In this document: positions 17,402 through 27,400 of the stretch, piece after piece | How positions within the stretch are numbered: the first letter of the stretch is position 1 | Layout: each line of letters starts with the position of its first letter | Source of the DNA: Sherwoodlollariibacterium sp049275655 | GTDB lineage: Bacteria > Omnitrophota > Gorgyraeia > Gygaellales > Profunditerraquicolaceae | DNA length: 64,000 nt | NCBI GenBank assembly: GCA_049275655.1 | Contig: JBASUY010000057.1 | Location: 1 to 64,000, forward strand | Direction of reading: 5' to 3' | Notes under the pieces: generated by a model | What the model saw: the letters and a program-made list of their open reading frames with translations, nothing else | Told to the model about the DNA's origin: nothing | Databases searched by the model: none | Program-made: the position numbers and the translations under genes

Positions 17402-18604
17402 TTAATTTACTTCTTCAACCTTGCTTATAAAAAATCCTTTATCAAGAATGGTCTTTATCTTATCCCCTATTTTTATCTTATCTGCATCCTTGATAACAAC
17501 CCCTTGCGGGTACATCATGCTTAAACTATAGCCGCGGGATAATACTTTTAAGGGGCTTAAGGCATCGAGCCTACCGGCAGATAACCTCAATCTCTCTTTA
17601 GTTATATCTATTATCTGGCGGATATTATTCCCTAAAGAGGACGTAAGTTCATCTAAGAGCTGTATCTTCTCCTGAAGCTTATCCAGGGGGCTTTTCAAAC
17701 TATGTTTTAACCTAATTACTTCGTTCTTAAGAAGATTTATTTTCTCCGAAAAAGAAAACCCTATATCATATCTTAACTGGCTTATCTGATTTAAAAGAGC
17801 AACCTTTTTATCTACTATAATTTTAGCCGCAGCAGTAGGTGTTTCAACAAAAAAATCTGCGGCTAAATCACAAAGGCTTGTATTTATCTGATGCCCGACC
17901 GCAGAGACAACCGGTATCGTAGAATCATAGACTGCGCGCACGCATGGCTCTTCATTAAATGCCCAAAGGTCTTCGGTACTGCCCCCTCCACGGCTTACAA
18001 TAATAAGGTCTATCCTACCAAACTCATTAAGCTCTTTTATCCCTTGGGCTATTTCAAGGCTTGCCCCTTCTCCCTGCACGCGTACCGGCCGGACTACAAC
18101 GCCAACCCCAGGAGCGCCTTTCTTAAGTATTCCAAGTATGTCGCGTATAGCAGCGCCTGCGGATGAGGTAACTATCCCGACAGTAAAAGGCATCAAGGGC
18201 AATGTTCTTTTACGCTCTAAAGAAAACACCCCTTCCTTAGAAAGCTTCTCTTTTAACTGCTCAAAAGCTAACTGCCTTGCGCCTATCCCCTTAGGCTCTA
18301 TCCTCTCAACAATAAGTTGATACTGTCCACGAGGGCCATATACATCTACCCTGCCAAAACATATAACCTTAAGCCCGTCTTCAAGCCTAAATTTTAACTT
18401 GCGGTTTACATTTAAAAACATCGCTGCCCCTAAAACAGCTCTTTCGTCTTTTAGGGAAAAATAAAAGTGCCCCGAGGCAGCCGGCTTAAAATTAGATACC
18501 TCTCCCTCTACCCACACCCCCATGCCAAAGGAGTTTTCAAAGATTATCTTAATCTCCTGAGTAATATCCGATACGGTATATATATGTTTATCCTTTAGGA
18601 CCAT
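17402..18604 (-). CDS. xseA: exodeoxyribonuclease VII large subunit
   Basis: 400 residues. N-terminal OB fold (VWVEGEVSNFKPAASGHFYFSLKD), catalytic domain with GVVTSS-like GIVTSSAGAAIRDIL, IIVSRGGGSTEDLWAFNEE and PVVSAVGHQINTSL with the conserved DLAAD and TPTAAA, then a long coiled coil. Degrades single-stranded DNA. Its start overlaps the GH39-like gene by 17 bases. Confidence 0.96.
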   Translation of the reverse strand: MVLKDKHIYTVSDITQEIKIIFENSFGMGVWVEGEVSNFKPAASGHFYFSLKDERAVLGAAMFLNVNRKLKFRLEDGLKVICFGRVDVYGPRGQYQLIVERIEPKGIGARQLAFEQLKEKLSKEGVFSLERKRTLPLMPFTVGIVTSSAGAAIRDILGILKKGAPGVGVVVRPVRVQGEGASLEIAQGIKELNEFGRIDLIIVSRGGGSTEDLWAFNEEPCVRAVYDSTIPVVSAVGHQINTSLCDLAADFFVETPTAAAKIIVDKKVALLNQISQLRYDIGFSFSEKINLLKNEVIRLKHSLKSPLDKLQEKIQLLDELTSSLGNNIRQIIDITKERLRLSAGRLDALSPLKVLSRGYSLSMMYPQGVVIKDADKIKIGDKIKTILDKGFFISKVEEVN

Positions 18605-20294
18605 CGCCCTGCTTTTTTAATATAAGAAGATTAACTGAATAAGGGGTAATTTTTAATTCATCCTGGAATCTCCCTTGAGGAGAAATATTTTTTTCTTCTA
18701 CCGGTTTAAATTCACACCCCAAACCACAAGAAGAGTCAACTGTAAAACGGCTGTATGCATATTCTCCATTAATGCCTTTGGTTGTTAATTTAATAACCCG
18801 CGGAGATTCTGCGGCATCCTTTGCCCTATCCGCAAGCTGGCGCGCCTTTATTAAAATCGACTTTACCTTCTCATTTGCCCGCAAAGCACGCTCATCTATT
18901 TGATAACTGATAAACTTTTCTAACTGATTGCTTTTTATTATTTGAAGCAGGTTCTGCCTCTCAGAGCTATTAAGCCCTAAAATATTATGAGAAAGAAAAC
19001 TCTTTACAATATCAGGATCAATATAATTATAAATAAGTAAGGTTATTCCCTCGGAAGATTTTGTAGCAATAGCCCCGCAAAACTCATCAAAAGATACCAC
19101 CTTATACATCTCCGGGCCAAGCATGCTCATCATCCTAAAAACATTGTATATTGATTTTGGAGCCTCTTTATGCTGCAGTAAGGATGAATCAATATAAAAC
19201 GCCCCGATATTTCGGGTAACCTTCTCTAGATTGTCTTGAAAATCTTCAAGTGAAAAATATACCTGATTATCCAACCCTGCCTCGTACATATTCTTTATCC
19301 GTGCAGGTATATAGCTTCCTGCGATATAAGATTTTTTTCTTCTGGCAGGCAAGAGATTAACATCACGGTCAAAATTCCATTCGTCAACTATTAAAGGGGT
19401 ATCGCGCTTAAAATTAAAATAAGAAAGCCAATCACGGATTAACTCTATAGCATTCTTATTATATATAGTTGCCTCTTTTTCTATTTTTGGATCGGAGGAA
19501 AAGGCATGCCAAGTAATAAAATTAAGCGGCAAGGAATTTGCAGAAGCAAACTTTATCAGGTCATAAATTAAACTTCTTTCCGGAGTTAAGGCATTGTTGC
19601 CCTCTAAGTTATGAAACCAGCCACTTAAGCTTGGAGCGCCAACTGATATATCAACCTTATATTGCGCGCTTAACTCTTTAGCGCTCTCGGCAAATACCCT
19701 ATACATATTAAAATAATCCTGTTTACTACCGATAAAAAAATCGTCTGAATCCGGAGAGGACCAAACCTCATACCAAATATTATATTTTTTTTCACAACTT
19801 AAATACCTCATCGTCTCCTTAATTAAAACCTTGAAAGCCTCTAAGTTTAAAGGCGCGCTCTTTTTATCCAATGCCTTTCCTAACCCCGGAGGAGTACCAT
19901 AAAGATTCAGCAAAACTATACCCTTAGCATCAGATACAGCCTTAATAATCTCCTCATAGTTAGCCAGAAGTTTATCCTGTGCTTCTTTATCTTTAGCCAG
20001 CTGGCTTATCTCCCAAAGGTTGTATTGAACACGATAGACGCCTAAAAAACCTATATCCCTACCCCAAACCTCTAAAACCTCTTTAGCAGCCATATTCTGC
20101 GGCCAAGTATCATCTTTATGAAACCCCCTCCCACCTAAATCAATATTGGGGCGGAAAATAGACGGGGTGGGGATAGTGCTTAAAGAGGTATCTAAAAATA
20201 ACTCTATAGTAGTATTATCTTGTGAGTATATTAAGTGGGAAAGAGAAAAGATAATAAGAAGAATTAAGATTGATATCCTACGGAGGTTAAACAT
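18588..20294 (-). CDS. secreted GH39-like glycoside hydrolase
   Basis: 568 residues. Signal peptide about 1-24 (ISILILLIIFSLSHLIYS). The central region resembles a (beta/alpha)8 GH39/clan-A fold: IWYEVWSSPDSDDF corresponds to the family N-E acid/base segment with Glu in YEVW but the usual N-E-P is altered; FITWHAFSS; PLIVDEWNF fits the nucleophile-strand E. The tail (540-568) is beta-like. Activity is not certain and it could be a degenerate carbohydrate-binding relative. Odd to find between ymdB and xseA with 8- and 17-base overlaps. Confidence 0.65.
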   Translation of the reverse strand: MFNLRRISILILLIIFSLSHLIYSQDNTTIELFLDTSLSTIPTPSIFRPNIDLGGRGFHKDDTWPQNMAAKEVLEVWGRDIGFLGVYRVQYNLWEISQLAKDKEAQDKLLANYEEIIKAVSDAKGIVLLNLYGTPPGLGKALDKKSAPLNLEAFKVLIKETMRYLSCEKKYNIWYEVWSSPDSDDFFIGSKQDYFNMYRVFAESAKELSAQYKVDISVGAPSLSGWFHNLEGNNALTPERSLIYDLIKFASANSLPLNFITWHAFSSDPKIEKEATIYNKNAIELIRDWLSYFNFKRDTPLIVDEWNFDRDVNLLPARRKKSYIAGSYIPARIKNMYEAGLDNQVYFSLEDFQDNLEKVTRNIGAFYIDSSLLQHKEAPKSIYNVFRMMSMLGPEMYKVVSFDEFCGAIATKSSEGITLLIYNYIDPDIVKSFLSHNILGLNSSERQNLLQIIKSNQLEKFISYQIDERALRANEKVKSILIKARQLADRAKDAAESPRVIKLTTKGINGEYAYSRFTVDSSCGLGCEFKPVEEKNISPQGRFQDELKITPYSVNLLILKKQGDGPKG

Positions 20295-21072
20295 GTAGTT
20301 TCTCCTGTATTCTTACAATGGAGCGAGACTTACCGCTATTACTGTCTATATCTAAGACTACTGCATGCAATTGAACGTTTTCTTCGGCTACCTCAAACCT
20401 AACCGGGATTGATGTAAGAAAACGCGTTAAGACATTATCTACCTTCCTACCGATAACCGAGTCATACGCCCCGCACATGCCCACATCAGTAATATACCCG
20501 GTGCCTAAAGAGAGTATCTTTTCATCCGCAGTCTGTATATGGGTATGCGTGCCTAATACCGCCGATACCTTGCCATTAAGATACCATCCTAAGGCGACCT
20601 TCTCTGAGGTTGCTTCGGCGTGAATATCTACGATTATGATATTGGTCTCCTTGGATAACTCTTCATAAGCAGCCTGCGAAGTTTTAAACGGGCATTCCAA
20701 TGCATCCATAAATACCCTGCCATTAACATTAATCACCCCTATCCTTTCCTGCCCCTTAGTTTTAAATATACGCTTTCCGTTCCCCGGAGCGCCTGAAGGA
20801 TAATTCAATGGCCTTAATATCCTCTCTTCATAATTAACTAACTCAAATGTCTCTTTCTTCTTCCAAATATGGTCTCCGGAAGTTAAAACATCTACTCCAT
20901 AGTTAAATAATTCTTCGGAGACTTTTTGGGTAATACCCGAGCCTCCTGAAGCATTCTCGGCATTGGCGATCACAAAATCAAGGGAATGCTGAGACTTTAA
21001 TTTGGGCAATAAGATTCTCACAGCCTCTCTGCCGGGCTTGCCTACTATATCACCAATAAAAAGTATCTTCAT
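20287..21072 (-). CDS. ymdB: YmdB-family metallophosphoesterase
   Basis: 261 residues, usual length for TIGR00282. Metal ligands in GDIVGKPGR, NAENASGGSG, SGDHIWKKKE, DIHAEATSEK and GTHTHIQTAD. The family hydrolyses 2',3'-cyclic nucleotides in Bacillus and is linked there to RNase Y regulation. It lies 71 bases downstream of rny here too. Confidence 0.92.
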   Translation of the reverse strand: MKILFIGDIVGKPGREAVRILLPKLKSQHSLDFVIANAENASGGSGITQKVSEELFNYGVDVLTSGDHIWKKKETFELVNYEERILRPLNYPSGAPGNGKRIFKTKGQERIGVINVNGRVFMDALECPFKTSQAAYEELSKETNIIIVDIHAEATSEKVALGWYLNGKVSAVLGTHTHIQTADEKILSLGTGYITDVGMCGAYDSVIGRKVDNVLTRFLTSIPVRFEVAEENVQLHAVVLDIDSNSGKSRSIVRIQEKLHV

Positions 21073-21143
21073 AAATTTCCTTTCTTTAAAAACAACTTAT
21101 ACTGCTAAAAAAATACCTAACCTTAAACCTTATGCTAAGGATG

Positions 21144-22700
21144 CTATTTTGCGTATTCAATTGCCCTTGTCTCTCTAATAACCGTAACCTTAATTTGTCC
21201 CGGATACTCCATGCCTTCTTCTATTTTTTTACGGATATCCCTTGCCATAACCGTAGCTTCGCTATCGGTTATCTTATCCGGTTGAACAATAACACGTATC
21301 TCTCTACCTGCCTGAATAGCAAAAGATTTATCAACCCCTTTAAATAAATTAGCAATGGATTCTAACTTTTCAAGCCTTTTAATATAAGTCTCAAGCGTCT
21401 CCCGGCGCGCTCCCGGACGGGAAGCGCTTATTGCATCTGCAGCTATCGCCAAAACCCCAAAAATATTCTGTATTGGAGCTTCTTCATGATGGGATTCAAT
21501 AGCCGATACGATCTCAGCAGATTCTCCGTACTTCTTAGCTAACTCTGCCCCTATCCTTGCGTGTGTCCCTTCCACCTGATGGTCAACTGCCTTGCCTATA
21601 TCGTGTAGCAGGCCTATTCTACGCGCAAGCTTAAAATCAAGCCCTAACTCTGAAGCCATAGCGCCCAAAAGGAAAGACGATTCTTTAGAATGCTGCAGGG
21701 CATTTTGCCCATAACTTGTGCGGTATTTAAGCCTCCCTAAAAGTTTGATTATCTCAGGGTGCAGGCCATTGACCTGCGCTTCAAACGCCGCCCGCTCCCC
21801 CTCTTCGCGTATCTTCTCATCCATCTCTTTTTTTGTCTTTTCAACTATTTCTTCAATCCTCCCGGGGTGAATCCTCCCATCGGAGAGAAGCTTCTCTAAG
21901 CTTAAACGGGCTATCTCACGGCGCACCGTATCAAAAGCAGAGATAGTAACTGCTTCCGGGGTATCATCAATAATAATATCTACTCCCGTAGCCATCTCTA
22001 AAGCACGGATATTCCTCCCCTCCCTACCGATAACCCTCCCCTTCATCTCGTCGTTAGGCAAGGCTACTACGCTTACGGTAGATTCAACTGTATGCTCCGC
22101 CGCGCATTTTTGTATGGCAAGGCTTATTATCTCTCTAGCCTTTTTATTAGAAGTAGCGCGAAGGTCCTCCTCTTCTTTTTTTATTAACGCCGCCTTCTCA
22201 TTATTCAACTCTTCATTAAGCCGGTTTAAAAGAATCTGTTTTGCCTCTTCGGCTGAAAGAGATGAAATCTTCTGCAGCCTCTCTTTCTCCTCTGCGATTA
22301 ATAAATGCAGTTGGTTATCTTTAAGCTTTAAGGCCTCTTCTTGTTTCTTAAACCCTTCATGCTTTACATCCAGGTCTTTCTCTTTCTTCTCTAAAAGATC
22401 AAGCCTACGGTCAATATTCTCCTCTTTCTGGGCAAGGCGCTTCTCCATATTGGATATCTCAAGACGCCTATCTTTAGTCTCGCGTTCAAAATCCTGCCGA
22501 ATACGATAGAGAAGGTCCTTTGCCTCTAACTCCACCTCCCTGCGTTTATCAATGGCTTCTTTTTCAGCTTGTTTTAAAATGCCTTCTGCCTGAGACTCGG
22601 CATCTTGAATCTTTTTCTCAGCTAAGCGCTTCCTTAAAGTATAGCCAAGAAAAGCGGCTAATAACACTAATGGTATGGTTATAATTAAGGTATTTAACAT
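21144..22700 (-). CDS. rny: ribonuclease Y
   Basis: 518 residues. N-terminal membrane helix (about 3-22), long coiled coil (about 30-200), KH domain (VVALPNDEMKGRVIGREGRNIRA), HD domain with LLHDIGKAVDHQVEGTHARIG and IESHHEE. Membrane-bound endonuclease that starts mRNA decay. Followed by ymdB. Confidence 0.97.
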   Translation of the reverse strand: MLNTLIITIPLVLLAAFLGYTLRKRLAEKKIQDAESQAEGILKQAEKEAIDKRREVELEAKDLLYRIRQDFERETKDRRLEISNMEKRLAQKEENIDRRLDLLEKKEKDLDVKHEGFKKQEEALKLKDNQLHLLIAEEKERLQKISSLSAEEAKQILLNRLNEELNNEKAALIKKEEEDLRATSNKKAREIISLAIQKCAAEHTVESTVSVVALPNDEMKGRVIGREGRNIRALEMATGVDIIIDDTPEAVTISAFDTVRREIARLSLEKLLSDGRIHPGRIEEIVEKTKKEMDEKIREEGERAAFEAQVNGLHPEIIKLLGRLKYRTSYGQNALQHSKESSFLLGAMASELGLDFKLARRIGLLHDIGKAVDHQVEGTHARIGAELAKKYGESAEIVSAIESHHEEAPIQNIFGVLAIAADAISASRPGARRETLETYIKRLEKLESIANLFKGVDKSFAIQAGREIRVIVQPDKITDSEATVMARDIRKKIEEGMEYPGQIKVTVIRETRAIEYAK

Positions 22701-22742
22701 CGGATCCTCCTTAGGATAGAATTACAAGGTTTTCAGCTAATT

Positions 22743-23321
22743 TTAGGCAAAGAGGACTTTTGTTACGCTTATATCGGAAGAGGTAGTAGGAACCTTGGGT
22801 AAGATTTGCATGCTAAATGCCAAACCAATAGAAGAAGTCTCTTTAGGAATCTTCTTTAAGAAGCGGTCATAATAACCTTTACCGCGCCCTAATCGGTTGC
22901 CTTTTTTATCAAATGCTAAACCCGGAACAATCACTAAATCCAAGTCTTTTAAACCAATATAGCGGCTTGTAACCGGCTCGGATACGCCGTAAGGGCCCTT
23001 TTTTAGTCGGCTATGAGGCCGCAACAGGACCGGCAATAAAGATCTTCTATTTTTTATACAGGCTGGCACAGCGATAATCTTACCTAATTTTTTAGCTCCT
23101 TTAATCATCTCTTTAGTCTCTACCTCGCCCTTCAAGGCGATATAAAACATTACTCTCTTTGCTTTCTTAAATATCGGTTCTTTAAAAAGTTTTTCTTTAA
23201 TTAAACGGCTCTTTTTACTACGCTCTTCCTCCTTCTGTTTTTTTAACTTAAGTAGGATTTTACTACGTATTTTATCTTTTGTCAACCTGACTTCTGCGCT
23301 ACAGATGTTTTTTACTCTCAT
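22743..23321 (-). CDS. 5-formyltetrahydrofolate cyclo-ligase
   Basis: 192 residues. Family marks: MFYIALKGEVETKEMI, DLVIVPGLAFDKKGNRLGRGKGYYDRFL. Converts 5-formyl-THF to 5,10-methenyl-THF using ATP. The start overlaps the iscU-like gene by 23 bases; a later start is possible but has no better ribosome site. In many bacteria this gene (fau/ygfA) neighbours 6S RNA; here 6S lies 5.6 kb upstream. Confidence 0.92.
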   Translation of the reverse strand: MRVKNICSAEVRLTKDKIRSKILLKLKKQKEEERSKKSRLIKEKLFKEPIFKKAKRVMFYIALKGEVETKEMIKGAKKLGKIIAVPACIKNRRSLLPVLLRPHSRLKKGPYGVSEPVTSRYIGLKDLDLVIVPGLAFDKKGNRLGRGKGYYDRFLKKIPKETSSIGLAFSMQILPKVPTTSSDISVTKVLFA

Positions 23322-23736
23322 CTAAATGCTCTTTTTCATCAAAAGGCACAGGCCTGCCTTGTTTTTGGTAATAATCTTTTAAGGCTGAACGCAACGCCTC
23401 TTCGGCTAAAACTGAACAATGCATTTTAACCGGCGGCAACCCCCCTAGGGCATCTACAACTTCCTTGTTAGTTATTTTTAGGGCATCGGCTATGGTCTTA
23501 CCTTTAACCATCTCTGTAACCATAGAGCTTGTAGCTAAGGCTGCGCCGCAGCCAAAAGTCTTAAATTTAATATCCACAATGATATCGCCTTCTATCTTTA
23601 AAAACATCTTCATTACATCTCCACAGACAGGATTTCCAACGGTTCCTATACCGCTGGCATCAGGAATCTCCCCGACATTTCTGGGGTTAGCAAAATGATC
23701 CATAACTTTTTCATTATAAGGAAATTGTTTATTCAT
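23299..23736 (-). CDS. iscU: IscU/NifU-type Fe-S cluster scaffold
   Basis: 145 residues. The three cluster cysteines are present: NPVCGDVM (with the conserved Asp), TFGCGAALATSSMVTEM, and VKMHCSVLAEEAL. Start region MDHFANPRNVGEI is typical. No cysteine desulfurase is next to it, so NifS/IscS must lie elsewhere. Confidence 0.93.
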   Translation of the reverse strand: MNKQFPYNEKVMDHFANPRNVGEIPDASGIGTVGNPVCGDVMKMFLKIEGDIIVDIKFKTFGCGAALATSSMVTEMVKGKTIADALKITNKEVVDALGGLPPVKMHCSVLAEEALRSALKDYYQKQGRPVPFDEKEHLDESKKHL

Positions 23737-23759
23737 TTATGCCTCTTATCGTAATTTTA

Positions 23760-24413
23760 CTATTTTGCAAATATCAGTTTATGCGGCTTGCCTGATTTCT
23801 TAAAATCTTTTGCCGGGTTAATTTCTTTTAAAGAGGATAGTTTTTTAGCCTTTTCTAATTCCCTATAAATCAAAACCCAAACGCAATCCTGCTCATTGTC
23901 CACTTCACACTTTCCTCTTTTCATCCCTCCGCAAGGGCCATTAAGAAGAGCTTTTGGGCAGAGTGTCACCGGGCATATCCCTCCGGTTCTGTCCAATATA
24001 CACTCTCCGCACATAGAGCACTTCTCATAAAAATTCCCTTTAGCATCCATTACCGCGCCAAAGGTAGTATTAAGCGCAGGAAATGCCGGCAAGCCAAGAC
24101 GGTCATTATCCTTAAAAGACTGTAACCCCAAACCGCAGGCTAAGACCAAAACCGCATCTGTCTCTTGTAGCGCTTTTATATTTTTTGCTATCTCACTTTT
24201 AAGTTTTGCCGCTACACAAGGCGCAGAAGGAATACAGCTTCCGGTAATAATCTTACCGGTAGACTCTAAGTCTTTTTTCATCTTAGCTACCTCTGCCTCC
24301 CCCCCAGTCTTACAGGCAGTAGCACACTCTCCGCAACCAATAATAAAAATCTTAGAGTAGCCTTTTAAGCTATCTACAATAGCCTGAATAGGTTTTCTCT
24401 CTGTTATAATCAT
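23760..24413 (-). CDS. metV: MetV-like methylenetetrahydrofolate reductase C-terminal domain protein
   Basis: 217 residues rich in Cys: FIIGCGECATACKTGGE, GSCIPSAPC, then CSMCGECILDRTGGICPVTLCPKALLNGPCGG. This matches the MTHFR C-terminal/MetV zinc or Fe-S protein of acetogens and many anaerobes, where it forms a complex with MetF. Points to a methyl-branch Wood-Ljungdahl-type folate pathway; metF is not in this window. Confidence 0.88.
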   Translation of the reverse strand: MIITERKPIQAIVDSLKGYSKIFIIGCGECATACKTGGEAEVAKMKKDLESTGKIITGSCIPSAPCVAAKLKSEIAKNIKALQETDAVLVLACGLGLQSFKDNDRLGLPAFPALNTTFGAVMDAKGNFYEKCSMCGECILDRTGGICPVTLCPKALLNGPCGGMKRGKCEVDNEQDCVWVLIYRELEKAKKLSSLKEINPAKDFKKSGKPHKLIFAK

Positions 24414-24463
24414 AAAAGGATTTTAACATTAATATGCGTTATTCTCAAGAAAAATAATAACTG

Positions 24464-24499
24464 AGGGACACCCGTAGCTTTAGCAGATTGGGTGTCCCT
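24464..24499 (-). terminator. hairpin at the end of the EF-G gene
   Basis: AGGGACACCC (24464-24473) is perfectly complementary to GGGTGTCCCT (24490-24499), a 10-bp stem with a 16-base loop. The first arm overlaps the fusA stop codon. The downstream minus-strand sequence is T-rich but interrupted, so it may be a terminator or an mRNA end-stabilising hairpin. Confidence 0.5.
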
Positions 24500-27400
24500 A
24501 TTCTTTTTTTTGTTTTTCTTCAATGAGTTTTTGGGTAATCTCTTGCGGGACCTGGAGGTATTTAGAAAACTCCATAGAAGCATTTGCCCGGCCTGAGGAG
24601 AGAGAGCGGAATGCCGTAGCATAACCAAACATCTCTGCTAAAGGGACTTCTGCGGAGATTATCTTCTGCTTGCCTTTTGGCTCGGCATTTAAAATCTTTC
24701 CTCGGCGGGAACAGATATATCCGATACAAGCATTAGCGTATTCTTCTATAGTAGATACCTCTAAAGACATATACGGCTCCAATAAAATTGGCTTAGCCTT
24801 CATAAATGCCTCTTTAAACCCAAAGATACCCGCCATCTTAAAGGCAAGCTCTGAAGAATCTACTTCATGAAAAGAACCGTCGTATAGCTCTACCTTGATA
24901 TCTACAACCGGATACCCCACATACACCCCTTTTTGCATCGCTTCAATTACGCCTTTTTCTACCGCAGGAATAAACGAACGCGGTATTGCTCCTCCTTTTA
25001 TAGAATCAATAAACTCAAAACCCTCTCCGGGCTTTGCCGGGATAACCCTTAAATTACAATGCCCGTATTGGCCGCGGCCTCCGGATTGTTTAATATATTT
25101 TCCCTCGCCTTCTGATTCTTCGATAATCGTCTCCCGGTAAGCTACTTTTGGTTGCCCAACTATTGCCTCTACCCCAAACTCTTCTTTTAACCTATCAACG
25201 ATAATCTCAAGATGCAGCTCTCCCATCCCGGTTAAAATAACCTCTTTGGTCTCATCATCCGTATTAACGATAAAAGTCGGGTCCTCCTCGGCAAGCCTTG
25301 ATAAACCCTTTCCTAACTTATCCTGATCTGACCTACTCTTTGGGGCAATGCTTAAAGAGACAACCGGAGTAGGAAATTGTATCGCCTCTAATAAAACCGG
25401 GCTCTCCGTATCACAAAGGGTATCCCCGGTAGTTGTATTGCCTAAACCGACTACCGCCACTATATCCCCAGCAAAGGCATACTCAATATTTTCCCTCTGA
25501 TTCGCGTGCATCTGGACTATGCGCGCTATCCTCTCCTTTTTATTTTTGGTTGAGTTGAAAATATAAGTTCCCGCCTGAAGGCAGCCGGAATAAATACGAA
25601 TATAGACTAATTTCCCCATATGCGGGTCTGCCTGAACCTTAAAGGCAAGTCCGGCAAAAGGCTCTTCTATTTCAGGTTTACGCAAAAGCATATTATCAGG
25701 ATCCTTTAAATCATGCCCCTCAACTGCCGGGATATCTAAAGGAGAAGGTAGATAAGCTACTACCGCATCTAATAACTTCTGCAATCCTTTATTTTTAAAT
25801 GCCGAGCCGCAAAGAAGGGGGACAACCTTGTTAGCTATTGTCCCTTTTCTTATCGCTGAGGACAACTCCTCTGCGCTAAGAGCAGATTCTCCTTCTTCTA
25901 AGTATCTCTTCATCAACCCCTCGTCAAATGCCGTTGCTTTCTCAACCATGATATTACGGTATTCCCTTGCCTTCTCTAAGTAATCTTGAGGGATATCTTC
26001 AATACGGTATTCTTTACCTAAAGATTCATCTTCATAAATATATGCCTTCATTTCAAGTAAATCCACTACCCCTACAAAATCATCCTCTCCTTTTAATAAG
26101 GGTATCTCTATGGGAAGGGGATTCCCCCCTAAATCCTCCTCTATCCCTTTTAAGACCGCGTAAAAGTCCGCGCCTACCCTATCCATCTTATTAACAAACC
26201 CAATCTTAGGAACATTATACTTATTTGATTGATGCCAGACTGTCTCTGATTGCGGTTCTACACCACCGACTGCGCAAAAAACAGCCACAGCTCCGTCTAA
26301 GATACGTAAAGAGCGCTCTACCTCTACTGTAAAATCCACATGTCCAGGGGTATCAATTACATTGATACGGTAATCTTTCCAAAAACAGGTTGTCGCAGCA
26401 GAGGTAATCGTTATCCCCCGCTCTTGCTCCTGCTTCATCCAATCCATAGTCGCAGCCCCCTCGTGCACTTCCCCTATCTTATGGGATTTTCCGGTGTAGA
26501 ATAGTATCCGTTCCGTAGTTGTGGTCTTGCCGGCGTCAATATGCGCCATAATTCCTATATTGCGGGTTTTATCTAAAGAGTATTTTGGTTGGGGAATAAA
26601 TTTTCCCTTATCATTAACCTCTGCTGATTGGCTTACAACTTCTTTCTCCTCTTCTTCTTTAAGCTTCTCCTCTTCAACCTCTGTTTCTTTAGGTTGCGCA
26701 GGCAAGGCTTCTTCGTTAATTTGCTCTACCGGTTCCTTTAGATCTTCTTTATCTACAATTGGCTCTATCTCATCTTCTTCTTTTAAAAGTTCGGATTCGT
26801 CTTTATCTTCGCCTTTTATAGGCACGCCTAAAGAAGAACCCTCCTGAGCCTGCTTCCTTAAACTAACTATCTCCTCGGCAAAACCCTTAAGGCGCTCTTC
26901 TTTCTCCTCTAATTCTTTCTCTAATGCAGTATATTCTTCATTAAGCTTGTTAAACTCTGCCTTAGGCACCCATTCACTTATCTTCTCTTTATTCTTAAAC
27001 TCTTCTATGGTCTTTAAATAAACCTTTATATCCCGCTCATTTTTTTCTATCCTGTGCCTCTGTATCTCAATCTGCTCACCCTTCTCCTTGATAACCTTCT
27101 CTAACTCGCCTGCTTTTATTTTAAGCTCGTCTATCTCTTTTTTTAAGTTTACGTTTTTGGTAAACTCTTCCTGAGATTCTCTCTCTTTTTCTATAAACCG
27201 GTTCTTAAGTTCTAAATTTTCTGCTTTTACCTTATCAAGCATCCCCTCAGAAGTAGTAACCCACTCCTGCCTACGGCCTAACTCTTCTTTTAGTTCATTA
27301 TATTTACCTGTCGCCTCCTGAAAACTTGCTTTCTCAGTATTATATATGAGGCGTTGTTTTTCAAGCTCTGCTTCTAATTTTTTTAACTCTTCCTCAAGCC

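Noticed and set aside
24410..24628. 72-codon frame overlapping the end of the EF-G gene
   Set aside because: Shifted frame across the EF-G 3' end and the hairpin; basic low-complexity product with no support.
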